From Cervus elaphus (lineage: Eukaryota; Chordata; Mammalia; Artiodactyla; Cervidae): a stretch of DNA of 64,000 bases. The DNA is taken from the NCBI RefSeq assembly GCF_910594005.1, contig NC_057816.1, positions 43,362,797-43,426,796 on the forward strand, read 5' to 3'. The position numbers and the translations under genes were made by a program. This document shows positions 11,958 through 22,388 of this stretch, one piece after another. The notes beneath the pieces were generated by a model. The model did not search any database and was not told the DNA's origin. It worked only from the letters and a program-made list of their open reading frames with translations. How positions within the stretch are numbered: the first letter of the stretch is position 1; each line of letters opens with the position of its first letter.

Positions 11958-13425
11958 TAGATCAATGGAACAGAATAGAAAGCCCAGAGATAAATCCACG
12001 GACCTATGGACACCTTATCTTTGACAAAGGAGCCAAGGATATACAATGCAAAAAGACAACCTCTTTAACAAGTGGTGCTGGGATAACTGGTCAACCACTT
12101 GTAAAAGAATGAAACTAGAACACTTTCTAACACCATACACAAAAATAAACTCAAAATGGATTAAAGATCTAAATGTAAGACCAGAAAGTATAAAACTCCT
12201 AGAGGAGAACATAGGCAAAACACTCTCCGACATAAATCACAGCAAGATCCTCTATGACCCACCTCCCAGAATATTGGAAATAAAAGCAAAACTAAACAAA
12301 TGGGACCAAATGAAACTTAAAAGCTTTTGCACTACAAAGGAAACTATAAGTAAGGTGAAAAGACAGCCCTCAGATTGGGAGAGAATAATAGCAAATGAAG
12401 AAACAGACAAAGGATTAATCTCAAAAATATACAAGCAACTCCTGAAGCTCAATTCCAGAAAAATAAAAGACCCAATCAAAAAATGGGCCAAAGAACTAAA
12501 CAGACATTTCTCCAAAGAAGACATACAGATGGCTAACAAACACTTGAAAAGATGCTCAACATCACTCATTATTAGAGAAATGCAAATCAAAACCACAATC
12601 AGGTACCATTACACGCCAGTCAGGATGGCTGCTATCCAAAAGTCTACAAGCAATAAATGCTGGAGAGGGTGTGGAGAAAAGGGAACCCTCTTACACTGTT
12701 GGTGGGAATGCAAACTAGTACAGCCGCTATGGAAAACAGTGTGGAGATTTCTTAAAAAACTGGAAATAGAACTGCCATATGACCCAGCAATCCCACTTCT
12801 GGGCATACACACTGAGGAAACCAGATCTGAAAGAGACACGTGCACCCCAATGTTCATCACAGCACTGTTTATAATAGCCAGGACATGGAAGCAACCTAGA
12901 TGCCCATCATCAGATGAATGGATAAGAAAGCTGTGGTATGTATACACCATGGAATATTACTCAGCCGTTAAAAAGAATTCATTTTAATCAGTCCTAATGA
13001 GATGGATGAAACTGGAGCCCCTTATACAGAGTGAAGTAAGCCAGAAAGATGAACAACATTACAGCATACTAACACATATATATGGAATTTAGAAAGATGG
13101 TAACGATAACCCTATATGCAAAACAGAAAAAGAGACACAGAAATACAGAACAGACTTTTGAACTCTGTGGGAGAATGTGAGGGTGGGATATTTCAAAAGA
13201 ACAGCATGTATACTATCTATGGTGAAACAGATCACCAGCCCAGGTGGGATGCATGAGACAAGTGCTCGGGCCTGGTGCACTGGGAAGACCCAGAGGAATC
13301 GGGTGGAGAGGGAGGTGGGAGGGGGGATCGGGATGGGGAGTACATGTAAATCTATGGCTGATTCATATCAATGTATGACAAAAAAAAAATAATAAAATAA
13401 AAATAAAAAAAAATAATAAAAGTGG
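11958..13425 (+). mobile_element. L1 3' end (ORF2 C-terminus, 3' UTR, A-rich tail)
   Basis: Starts at tagatcaatggaacagaata within ORF2 and runs through the ORF2 stop (12985-12987) and the 3' UTR to an A-rich tail at 13380-13422. Same element as the inverted segment at 9803-10945 if the composite is one insertion. Confidence 0.9.
12046..12987 (+). pseudogene. L1 ORF2p C-terminal fragment, 313 codons open
   Basis: Frame open from 12046 to its stop. Carries the ORF2p C-terminal domain: LNRHFSKEDIQMANKHLKRC, then a Cys/His cluster CWRGCGEKGTLLHC-WWEC of the form CX3CX7HX4C, then ELPYDPAIPLLGIHTEE and WYVYTMEYYSAVKKN near the end. The family protein is about 1,270 residues, so this is roughly the last quarter; endonuclease and most of RT are missing from this strand. 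The unbroken frame suggests a fairly recent insertion, but it cannot encode a working retrotransposase. No promoter is present. Confidence 0.9.
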
Positions 13426-13653
13426 ACATTTAATTACCAAATACACATTTGATATTAATTTCTCATTTTGATACTAACTTCTCATTTAAATGCTTTCGAC
13501 TTTGCAATCACCCTCTGTGTTTTTTTCAATCTTCTAACTTTACTGGGGCTTTCAGTGGCTAAGTCAAAGATCTCTCTTGGTAAATGTCACACTGCACTTG
13601 AAAATACATGGATTACTTTCAATTATCTTTTGATATTATCTTCTAAAAAAAAA
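13423..13653 (+). other. Probable L1 3'-transduced segment with second poly(A)
   Basis: Non-L1 sequence lying between the L1 A-rich tail and a second A run (13645-13654), immediately before the right-hand target duplication. This is the arrangement expected for a 3' transduction. I see no canonical AATAAA just before the second A run, which weakens the call slightly. Confidence 0.6.
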
Positions 13654-13665
13654 AGAAAAGAATAT
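13654..13665 (+). repeat. Target-site duplication, right copy
   Basis: The 12-mer agaaaagaatat directly after the second poly(A); the interrupted L1 3' UTR resumes here. Confidence 0.8.
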
Positions 13666-13737
13666 GAAGGGTGTATATATATATTTTATATATATATATA
13701 TAATATTGAATCGCTTTGCTGTATACCGTAAACTAAG
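13666..13737 (+). mobile_element. Resumed L1 3' UTR with TA microsatellite
   Basis: Continues the L1 that was split at 9802: a TA run (13674-13702) then ttgaatcgctttgctgtata. Confidence 0.75.
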
Positions 13738-14023
13738 CTATGGAGAAGTTAATTAAGAGAGAGACTGAGGGTTTACCATTGAATTTAGCACAGTGGAAAT
13801 CATGCATAAACTTGAGAAGGAGTCCTTTTTTGTGTGTGTGGAGCCCTTTAGGAGTAGATTCAAGAGAGAGCTGGAGAAGAGGGATGGGACAAAGTGAGAA
13901 TAAGAAATCTCTTTCAAGGAATTTTCGATATATAAGGAAGCAGAGAAATCAGGTAATAGTTGGAGATTATTTAATGCCAGGGGTTATTTTTTAAAGCAAA
14001 AAGATACTATGTTTGTATGTTTG
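13738..14023. other. Unassigned sequence left of the ERV
   Basis: No recognised feature. Confidence 0.4.
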
Positions 14024-14414
14024 TGTTGGGAGAGTGCATAATTTCTTCAGTTCAGTCTCTCTGCAACAAAGATTTGGAACTGATGGACCAGTGTTCAGCT
14101 CAGTTACAGGTCAGAGGTTTATTTGGTAAAGGTGTGAGGGGAGACCAATCCTGAAGGGAAGGCATCAGCCCATCTTGGTTCCCTCTTTTTTTACTTTTTG
14201 TCTCCTTCCCCGCTCCGGCTCCCTGCGCCTTGCCTGCTCTATGCAAATTAGGGCTAGCAATCATCATTGATCAGGAAAGGGGTGTGTTTCACCTGAGGTT
14301 CCCACTCCAGTCCATGGATTTCTCCTTTGTTCCCTGTATTTGGGCTTTCCTCCTTTTTTTCTCTTTCAGTTATCACCATTTTGGACTCCTTGTTCCTATT
14401 CTAACTACTTAACA
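14024..14414 (-). repeat. LTR of the - strand class I ERV (3' LTR)
   Basis: On the - strand it starts TGTTAAGTAG and ends CTCTCCCAACA (TGTT...AACA ends), 391 nt, with a polyadenylation signal AATAAA at 14118-14123. Directly upstream on the - strand (14415-14423) is a purine run gagggaggga, placed like a polypurine tract. I found no second copy upstream, so the 5' LTR appears to be lost. Confidence 0.75.
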
Positions 14415-14779
14415 TCCCTCCCTCAAGAGATAGGAGGGCCAATTCTTTAGGAATAGGGGCATTGAGGTCTCTCTTGGCTACTTCCTGCTGAGCTGGGATG
14501 GCGAGGGGATTTCGGCCTCCCCCTCTTGCTAGTCTCAAGCCTCAGAGTCTTTATAGTGGTGTCTGTGTAAGTGCAAGGGAGTTCCTTGGCTAAGACAAAG
14601 AGAGAGACAGCAATGTAGCCCAGGCTGAAGCAAGAGCTCTCCCGATAAAGTTTATCCCCAGAAACTTAATTTTTTGCCTCTTCATTACAATGGAACTCAT
14701 TTGGAGTCTTGAATGAGTATCAGAGATCTCCCAGGGGCTCACAGGTGTATTGAGTGTCCTCTTCTGTTTTCTTTCACAG

Positions 14780-14910
14780 CTTAACACCTGAGCAGTGAAT
14801 CCAGGAGTCGTGTGCCCTGGTACCCTGACGGCTGTGGGGGTAGAAAGTATTAAATGGTAGGGGCCCTTCCATGTGAGCTGGAGTTGGACCTTTTTGGACC
14901 CATCTTTCCA
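14780..14910 (-). pseudogene. ERV integrase C-terminal (GPY-type) remnant
   Basis: On the - strand a WKGPY-type motif, STPTAV and a WIH-S-VK-type end are visible, split over two frames (one lies in 14774-14965). This is the C-terminal module of gamma-type integrases. The HHCC and catalytic core domains are missing. Confidence 0.65.
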
Positions 14911-15002
14911 GACGTCTATGGTCTTGAAATTGGAGACTACTGCATATACTGCTCTCCTTTTTCACCTAAGACAAAGCTGCTTTCAACAGTTTGCCGATTT
15001 CC

Positions 15003-15550
15003 TCAGGATTGGTCAGAGGATCTTCTGTTAATCCCTCTGGGGGTTTCTGTCCAATGGTCCAAAGTTTCTAGGCAAGAGTGAAAGGGGAAAGAGCCCATAG
15101 GGGAATAGGCAGGATAGGATAGGTTAAGAACCTCACCAGGGGATATACTCAGTACAGGATTTCCCATCAGCATTGCCTGGTATTTGAGGATCCTTTGATC
15201 AGACCTAAATAAGTGGGTTTTGCCATTGAGAAGTTGTTTCATTTGGTGTCTAGTAAAAATAGTTAGCTTGCTTCCAAGAGTTTTACCGCATCTTCTATTA
15301 AGACTGCAGTAGCTGCAAGATTTCAAAGGCAGGGAGACCAGACTCAGGTGATTGGATCAAGCCTCTTGCATAAGTAAGCTACTGGCTGGGGCTCAGGTCC
15401 CAACCTTTGAGTTAACATTCCCAAGGTTATTCCTTCCTTTTTGTGGACATACAGTTGAAGTGCTTTTTTCTGGGTCTGGAAACATAAGGCGGTGCTTGGG
15501 TTAAGGCCTGTTTTAGTGTAGCCTCTGCCTTCTTTTGAGGAGGTCCTCAC
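15003..15550 (-). pseudogene. ERV RT connection / RNase H start remnant
   Basis: Two frames (15344-15550 and 15003-15326) show LQLYVHKKEGITLGMLTQRLG-type and HQMKQLLNG-type segments of the RT connection and tether. The conserved RNase H catalytic positions that should follow are not found; the sequence passes into integrase-end sequence within about 100 nt. Confidence 0.7.
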
Positions 15551-15573
15551 GTCAATGGGATTGAATCATCCTG

Positions 15574-16222
15574 TCACTTTAAGCTTTTATATAAGGGCTG
15601 GGTGATTAGGCCATAGTTGGGTGTCCAGAGTCTACAGTAACTGGTTAGCCCCAGGAAAACTTGTAATTGTTTCTGAGTCATGGGGGAAGGCAACTGGAGG
15701 ATTCTTTGTACTCGGTCAGAGGACAGCCTCCTGGACCTGTGTATAATCTGAAATCCCAGATAAGTGACCTTTATCTGGACCACCTGTGCCTTAGCACAGG
15801 AGACTTTATGTCCCCTCTCTGCCACAAATTTTAGAACCTGAATTCCATGTTGTTGGGCATTTTCATCATCTGGAGAGCAGATTAGGAGTTCATCTACATA
15901 TTGTGATATTTTCCCATTAGGTCCCAGGTCCATATCTAGAAGATCTCAGCTAAGAACCTGTCCAAAGAGGTGGGGGCTATCTCTGAATCCCTGAGGTAAT
16001 ACTGTCCAAGTCATTTGTTGTTTTTCTCCTGGAGCCTCCTACTTCAGACAAAAGATATTGGGATTCTTTAACCAGTGGAATGTAAAAAAAGGTGTCCTTA
16101 AGATTCAGGACAGTAAACCACTTGGCACTGGGTGGGATTTCTCCCAAAATAACATAGGGATTGGGTATCATGGGATGGAGGGGGACTACAGCTTCATTTA
16201 TGATCTGGAGATCTTGAACCAT
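15574..16222 (-). pseudogene. ERV reverse transcriptase, broken
   Basis: The frame 15977-16222 holds the RT palm start (VQDLQIINEAVVPLHPMIPN, LNLKDTFFYIPL). The frame 15574-15933 holds the catalytic box as QYVDELL (15889-15900), where the second Asp of YVDD is Glu, followed by CAKAQVVQIKVTYLGFQI and LQVFLGLTSYCRLWTPNY of the gamma-type connection. A shift separates the two parts. Inactive. Confidence 0.88.
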
Positions 16223-16619
16223 TCACCAGGTCCTGTCCTTTTTCTTTACAGGCAGGATCAGAGTTACATGGAGAATAGGTGGGGACCAATAAACCACAAG
16301 CAAGGAATTTATTAGAGACTGTAGTCCTTCCTGAGTTTGAGAAACTGAGGGGGTATTGTTTCCGATTTGGAAACCGAGTGGGAACTCAGAGGACAATGAC
16401 AACTAGTTCAGCTTGATGGGTTCGTCCATGTGTCCCTGGTCCCACACCTGGGGGTTTGTTTTGCCCTCCCGTAGTTTTTGGTCCCTCCCTATTAGGGGGG
16501 CACAATGGGTTCCTCAGTAGTAACGTGAGTTGAAGGGCTCTAGGGGCTGAAAAGTTTCCTATCACAAGGTGGTCCCCAGCTTGGTGAGTATATCTCTTCT
16601 CAATAAGGGAGTAGGACGC

Positions 16620-16840
16620 TCAGGGACCGCCAGAAACTAATGGGATAATATCTGTCCATCCCTGCAACAAAGAAGTGCTTCGGTGAATCTTTTTGTAACG
16701 TTTTTTCCTGTAGTAACCAAAATTGTACAGGTTTGCAGGGAGAAGGCTCCAGAGTAGGACGTCAGGACAGAATAGGTAGCCCTGGGCGTCAACCAAGAAA
16801 TTTTCAGAGCTACTTGCCACGTCCAGTTGCACCCTTGTCT
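16620..16840 (-). pseudogene. ERV protease remnant
   Basis: A retroviral aspartic protease start is visible (TRVQLDVASSSENFLVDAQG). The active-site triad region reads DAQG instead of D-T/S-G-A, and the frame then drifts, so it is inactive. Confidence 0.7.
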
Positions 16841-16899
16841 CGAGCCCCTTGATGGTCATCCATGACAGGTGGGCTGGCTGGTGTGGGCTGCTTCCACCC

Positions 16900-17326
16900 T
16901 TTTGAGCCATCGTAAGTGAAGGCTTGGCACTTGACCTTAAGGTTCTTGGGTCCCAAGGACAGAGTGTTGCCCAATGTCCCAGTTGATGGCATTTGTAGCA
17001 AGCTGTTTCAGGAGGCTTGCCATGGTTTGGAAACTCTTTGACCCAATGCCCAACCTGTCTACAGATTAGGCTTTTCTCTCCTACTTTGTCCTTCAAGGAC
17101 TCAGGGCTTCTCTAGAAGGTGGCCAGCATTTGGGCTTGCCTTGTCTCTTTCCATCTCTCTCTTTCCTGGCCCTTGGTCTCCCTCTCCTGCTTTCTATTAT
17201 AAAAGTATTCGTGACTGTCTGGACTATCTGATCTAAAGAGACAGCTAGGTCCTGCTGCTGTAGCAGTTGTAACTTTATCCTTATGTCTGATGCACACAGG
17301 GACAGGAGTTTGTCCTTTAAAATCAC
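16900..17326 (-). pseudogene. ERV gag: capsid end and nucleocapsid zinc knuckles
   Basis: The frame 17093-17326 carries a capsid C-terminal type segment (ILKDKLLSLCASDIRIKLQL) and a basic linker. The next frame (from 17096 down) has two knuckles: a first one that has lost its first and last Cys (SLICRQVGHWVKEF) and a second intact CCHC (CYKCHQLGHWATLC, 16959-17000). The two frames are offset, so gag is broken by a shift near 17095. Confidence 0.85.
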
Positions 17327-18400
17327 CTGTCCCTTGTAAGAGTCTAAGTCCAGATTGGTAAACTTTTGGGGGGCCTCTTTTACCCTTTCCAGAAAGGCAA
17401 CGGTGTTCTGGTTGGGCTCATGAGTTCCTGCTGAGACCCTGGCATAGTACCATAACTAATAGGTTTCCTAATAGGGTGGATTTCCTTAGGGTGCGTCTTA
17501 CTGAAGCTGATCCAACCCAGTACTGTTGCCTCCTGAGAGCCAGACGACCCCAGGTTAGGGTGCAGATCCCCAAGCAGATTGTGGCCTATCAACCTTCTGG
17601 AGATCAAATCCTCAGGCTGGTCAAGGCAGGTCGGCCTCCCAGGAATTAAGTCCCTGGGCAGGTAGAGGGATGTTGACCTCCTGGGACCCCCACACTGGTG
17701 GATCCCTGAGCAGGTTGAGGCATGGCAACCTCCCAGGGACTGGATCTCTGGGCACGTTGTGGCAGGTCGACCTCCTGGGATCCCCAGGCTGGAGTTCGGC
17801 ATCCCCAAGATCTCCAGCTTGACTAAGGGGTTAAGGGGTTATAATTAGAGCCAGGCATCCCCAGGTCAGGAACTGGATGTCCCCAGGGATTCCAGCAGAG
17901 GGGTGTTGGATGGGCCTGACTCTTTGCTGGTTTGTCCACCTGGATGGGAATAAATAGCACGATGTAAAGCAATCTAAGCTTGTGGCCTGAGACTGGGAAC
18001 CTAGCAAAATAGCCACAGGACTAATTCTCTTCTCACCTTGAAGGAATGTGTGTCTCTGACTTCCTCCCATAGTCCTCCATAAGATCAGTTTAGGGTGGAG
18101 ATTTCATCCAGGGGGTATGTTCACAGCTTTAGGAGTAGAGTGGTAAGTATTTGGGCCCAAATGGCCTGCAGAGATAACTCCCAAAGTAGCAAACATTGTT
18201 TCTGAAAGATCAATTGCCCTCGAAGGGATGTCACCAACAGGTGGACTTCTAGCAGGCATTGTGTGCCTGCCACCTGCCCAGCGGGCCCACTGAGAGATGC
18301 TGTTTTCATAGTTGTAGGGAACCTGGATATGAAGGCCTGAATCTCTAGAGGGATTGGGTACTATACAATATTTCCCTTTCAAGGGCCAACCATTTTCTGG

Positions 18401-19378
18401 TTGTCCTGCCAGAAAGTTGCAGAGGCAAAATCGTGGGCCCAGTCAGGGCTCAGGAAAAGAGCCCACCTTTTGAAAATAGAAGGTTGATAACCCTCCCAAT
18501 GCTTTGCAGAGAGTGGCATTGATGGAGGGAGGAGCTGGAGGACAGGAGGAGAAAGCAGCCAGAAGACCGTGCTGAGGAATCCCCTTCAGAACCTGCCGGG
18601 AAAGTGGCTAAATGCCTGACGTGTGCCTACACAGTGTTCATTGACCTGAACCTCGGCACAAGGGAGATTAAGGACAGAAGACCCTAACCCGCTTGGGCAA
18701 CAGCTACTGGGGTGCAACGGACAGTGAGGCCTTGAGGACATGCTGGGGAGTAGCTGGGGAGTAGCCCTGCCAGAGTCCCTTAGTTACAGCCACAGCTGCT
18801 GAATGTTCAAGGAGACAAGAAACGAGCAATTGTAAAGGAATTAGGACTTTGTTAGCCATATGGTCCTGGGCGAGGACCTCCTACCTTAACCAGAGGTCTT
18901 CTGGAATCTAAGACTGAGCTGCATGAGCCTTCCGCTGAGTACGTTTTTGCTCTGCCAGTTCCTGCCACGTTCTGCTTCCCGTCACTTCCGCTGCGCTTGG
19001 CTTCCTCTGCGCTGGGTTTCCGCCGCTTTCGGCCACGTTGGACTTCTGCTGCAGTGGTTTCTACTGTGTGAGTTTTCATTGCATTGGACTGGTTGAGACA
19101 GAGAATATTGTGTAAAGAAGAGAGTGTAACCGTCTAAGTGGAAGGGATTGAGAACCAGTGTACAGATGTTAGCAGACAGGATCATGGTTAGCTCATTCCT
19201 AGTAACACGAAGGAAGAGAGAATATACACATAGGACAGGTTAATTGACATGGTGGTAGCAGAACAGAGGAGATATCTGTCAATTGTTCTAGGTTACAACC
19301 AAGGACCTGAGTAGCTGAAGTAGAATGACAGTGAGAAATGGACTATTTTCTGCCATAGCAATAAACAAAACATATCCC
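18401..19378. other. Unassigned sequence, possibly ERV leader or flank
   Basis: Moderately GC-rich, no repeat recognised. It lies on the 5' side of the - strand ERV, where a leader and 5' LTR would be expected. I saw neither a copy of the 14024-14414 LTR nor a primer-binding site here. Confidence 0.4.
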
Positions 19379-19509
19379 TGTCATCAACGATTTCATCCAC
19401 TACCAGAAGCAGCCAACACCGATGGAGAGCTGGTGAGCCCTAAGGGAACTTAGGAGGGAAAGAATACCTGCCGTTGAACAGCCATCAGACTTAGCCGCTT
19501 CCTGTGTAT

Positions 19510-19710
19510 ATTAATTGCTCATTTGTGTCCGACTCTTTGTGACCCCATGAACTGTAGTCCACCAGTCTCCTCTGTCCATGGAATTCCCCAGGCAAGAATA
19601 CTGGAGTGGGTTGCCATTTCCTTTTCCAGGAGATCTTTCTGACCCAGGGATCGAACGTGGGTCTCCCACATTGCAGGCAGATTCTCTACGATCTGAGCCA
19701 ACCAGGGAAG
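19510..19710 (-). mobile_element. Bov-tA SINE
   Basis: Begins with the BovA end (tgtgtccgactctttgtgac) and ends with the reversed head (gccaaccagggaag). Nested in the LTR at 19379-20410. Confidence 0.88.
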
Positions 19711-19845
19711 ACTGCCACTCCCTACAGTGTGCCCTGAGGAAATTCAGGATGTGAGAACACAGGATCCCAGAAAGCGTATCTGCATATCAAAGGAATGATT
19801 TCAGTGAGCCCAGACTCTTGCATCTTCCCACACAGAGAAAGGATT

Positions 19846-20135
19846 GATGCTGAAGCTGAAGCTCTGATACTATGGGGCACCTGATGTGAAGAGCTGACTC
19901 ATTAGAAAAGACCCTCATGCTGGGAAAGATTGAGGGCAGGAGGAGAGGGAAAGAGAGGATGAGATGGTTGATAGCATCACCGACAGGGAGACAGAGGATG
20001 AGATGGTTGGATGGCATTACCGACTCAATGGACATGGGTTTGGGCAAGCTCCAGGAGATGCTGAAGGACAGGGAAGCCTGGTGTGCTGCAGTCTACAAGG
20101 TCTCAAAGAGTCAGGCACGACTGAGTGACTGAACA
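19846..20135 (+). mobile_element. BovB 3' end with internal tandem duplication
   Basis: BovB C-terminus and 3' UTR (gctgactcattagaaaagac, catgctgggaaagattgagg, gactgagtgactgaac). About 33 nt around agaggatgagatggttg-tggcat are present twice (19953-19985 and 19992-20023). Confidence 0.85.
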
Positions 20136-20410
20136 CTGCAATACATAGATAGAAAACCATTAAATACTTTAACTTGAGATATCTGGTTTTCCTTTAATAA
20201 ACAAGAATCTTTTGACTTCATACTACCGGCTCTCTGTTGCAAAACTTCTATGTAACCTGAGCCCCTACCCCACCCCACCCCTCATCTCCACCTCCTCAGA
20301 GGAGTTCTCTCAAGGTTGCTTGAGATGCTGCCTCCTGGGCTTGAAGTCCTAAAAAAAATAATGAAACAGAACTCTCAGCTGTTAGGTTGTGAGTATTTTT
20401 TAAGTTGACA

Positions 20411-20770
20411 GAAGTTCTTTGAAGAGGTCAGGATTTTGGAAATTTAATCCATGGACATTTATCCAGATTTATGACAGGAGTGTTGCAAAAACTGATATGA
20501 CACACAGGAGTATTGTAAAGACACACATGATACAATCCTGAGGCAATAAAGAAAAGTAAAAGTAATAAAATCTGATGATATGAGGGAGCATCATGCTGGG
20601 AGATTTTTAAGACAGTCAGAGGGAAAATGATCTGGTAGGGTCCACTAGGAGAAAGAAGGATAGATAACCTCTCCACGTCTAGGTCCTGTGACAGAAGAGG
20701 CATGGGGAACAGAGACCCCTTGAGAGCATGTATGCCCTAAATTGGTTATTGATATCTTTATACCAGCAAA
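20411..20770. other. Unassigned sequence
   Basis: No recognised feature. Confidence 0.4.
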
Positions 20771-21172
20771 TGTTACTGTCCAAGATTTCTTTGGTCACTG
20801 CACAACAGGCCAATAAATCAGAGATGAGATGTTGAGACAAGGAATAATGACTTTATTTGGAAAGCCAGCAAACTGAGAAGATGGTAGACGATAATCTCCA
20901 AAAGACCATCTGATGGGGGTCTGGATGCCAGTATCTTTTACAGAACAGAGAGAGGTGGAGGTGAGAAAGTAAAGTAAACCGGCCATTAATCTTGCAAATG
21001 TCTCTTTGAATGGTCAGCCCCAAGGAGGGGATGTGTTCTGGCAGAGAGGCAGAGTCCCCGGAGGCAGACAGTTATGTATAGACAGCATTCTTTTTGCAAA
21101 CAAAAGCAACGGGAAACAAAAGTTAAAGAAACTGATCCAACACAGAGTCGGATTTTATTTTTCCCTGTTACA
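20771..21172 (-). repeat. Probable solo ERV LTR
   Basis: On the - strand starts TGTAACAGGG and ends GGACAGTAACA, 402 nt, with AATAAA (20852-20857) followed by gtcattattccttgtctc and a U5-like end. The flanks do not show an identical short duplication, so I hold it as probable. Confidence 0.65.
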
Positions 21173-22157
21173 CAGATATTTATTGGAATGCCAAATACAT
21201 CCACGTCAATAAATGAGGGCTATCTACACAAGGGCTTCAGCATTGTTTGCTCCTGCATTTAATGTTTCACTCTATTCATATGTGTTGGAATCTAGTGTGT
21301 CTTAGAGAAGATGGACACTCACATCCCGGCATTCTAGTGAATTTCCAACTCAGGAAACCATATTGTGCTTCTCTACATGTATTTCAATGGAAAAAAACCT
21401 CTTTGCTTCCTCTTTGGCGCTCAGCAGAAAGAATGCTGCCTGTATGTTTCCAGAGAGGGAGGCTCTAATCAAATGGAGCTTTATGTTGTCTCCTAATGGT
21501 GACACAGTCTTTTCAAAGTGCTTTCAGAGTCTGTAGAGGAAAAGTACCCAGCAGACATAAAACCTGCTAGGAACTTAATCATGCACTCTGAGCAGCAGAT
21601 CACTCAAATATAATTGGCTTGAAATTTCATTTAATCTTGTTTTGTTGGACACATATAACCATCCCTGTTCCCCATGTCTTCTCTCTCCCAGATGTACAAA
21701 TAGTGTTTTCCTGAATGTGCTCTCTTTTCCAATTCAAACAATTCTAATGATTCTTCTTTGACTAGAGTCTTTCACTTTGACAGTTCAATTTAGTACATCC
21801 ACATGGTTATTATGAGCAAGATCTCGGGTCCTAGGGGAAAAAGGAATAAAAAGATCAATGAAATCTGGTCCCTGCAGGCCAAGGCTTGCTGTGAAGAAGC
21901 AAATGTAGTTCACACTGCTTCACTAATCTCTTGGCTAAGTGAGAACAGAACATTGTCTCAAGCCTCCTCACAGCAACAATTCCCTGGGTAGTGCCTGGAA
22001 ATACGAATTATTAACAGATTCCTCAGATGCTTCCTGTGCACATTAAGCCATTCTAATACACCTATATTTCTCATCTGGATCTTCCTTTTATTAAGGCCTA
22101 AAGGAGTCTATACTCCTCAATTCATTCCTGCCTCAACGTTTTAGCGTGTACATCATT
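21173..22157. other. Unassigned sequence
   Basis: No gene or repeat recognised. Confidence 0.4.
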
Positions 22158-22388
22158 TGGCCACCTAATGCGAAAAACTGAGTCATTGGAAAAGACCCTG
22201 AAGCTGGGAAAGATTGAGGGCAGGAGGAGAAGGGGATGGGGGGCAGAGGATGAGACAGTTAGATGGCATCACAGACTTAATGGACATGAATTTCAGCAAA
22301 TTCTGGGAGACAGTGAAGGACAAGGAAGCCTGGCATGCTGAAGTCCATGGGGTTGCGGAGAGTCAGAGGCGACTTAGTGACTGAACAA
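22158..22388 (+). mobile_element. BovB 3' end
   Basis: ggccacctaatgcgaaaaac, aagctgggaaagattgaggg, then ccatggggttgcggagagtc to gtgactgaac. Confidence 0.88.

Larger units (their letters stand above)
14415..18400 (-). mobile_element. Decayed class I (gamma-like) endogenous retrovirus, internal region
   Basis: Order on the - strand: gag remnant (about 18400-17100), nucleocapsid with zinc knuckles (about 17100-16950), protease remnant (about 16830-16620), RT (16222-15574), RT/RNase H connection (15550-15003), then directly the integrase C-terminal end (about 14900-14780) and the 3' LTR. The RNase H core, the integrase core and all of env are missing. Every frame has stops or shifts. The left gag boundary is uncertain. 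Confidence 0.8.
19379..20410 (+). repeat. Probable ERV LTR, + strand, with two nested insertions
   Basis: Candidate ends TGTCATCAAC and AAGTTGACA form a TGTCA/TGACA inverted pair. Near the 3' side it has tttaataaacaagaatc (polyadenylation signal, about 20193-20198), then the U5-like gctctctgttgcaaaacttc and tcttgaagtcct-type sequence. A Bov-tA (19510-19710) and a BovB 3' end (19846-20135) are inserted. No matching target duplication was found at these ends, so they may be off. Confidence 0.5.

Noticed and set aside
12252..12950. Long antisense frames
   Set aside because: Shadow of the L1 ORF2 C-terminal frame on the + strand.
14415..14780. Possible envelope gene of the - strand ERV
   Set aside because: Only about 360 nt lie between the integrase end and the LTR, with no signal peptide, transmembrane or fusion-type motif.
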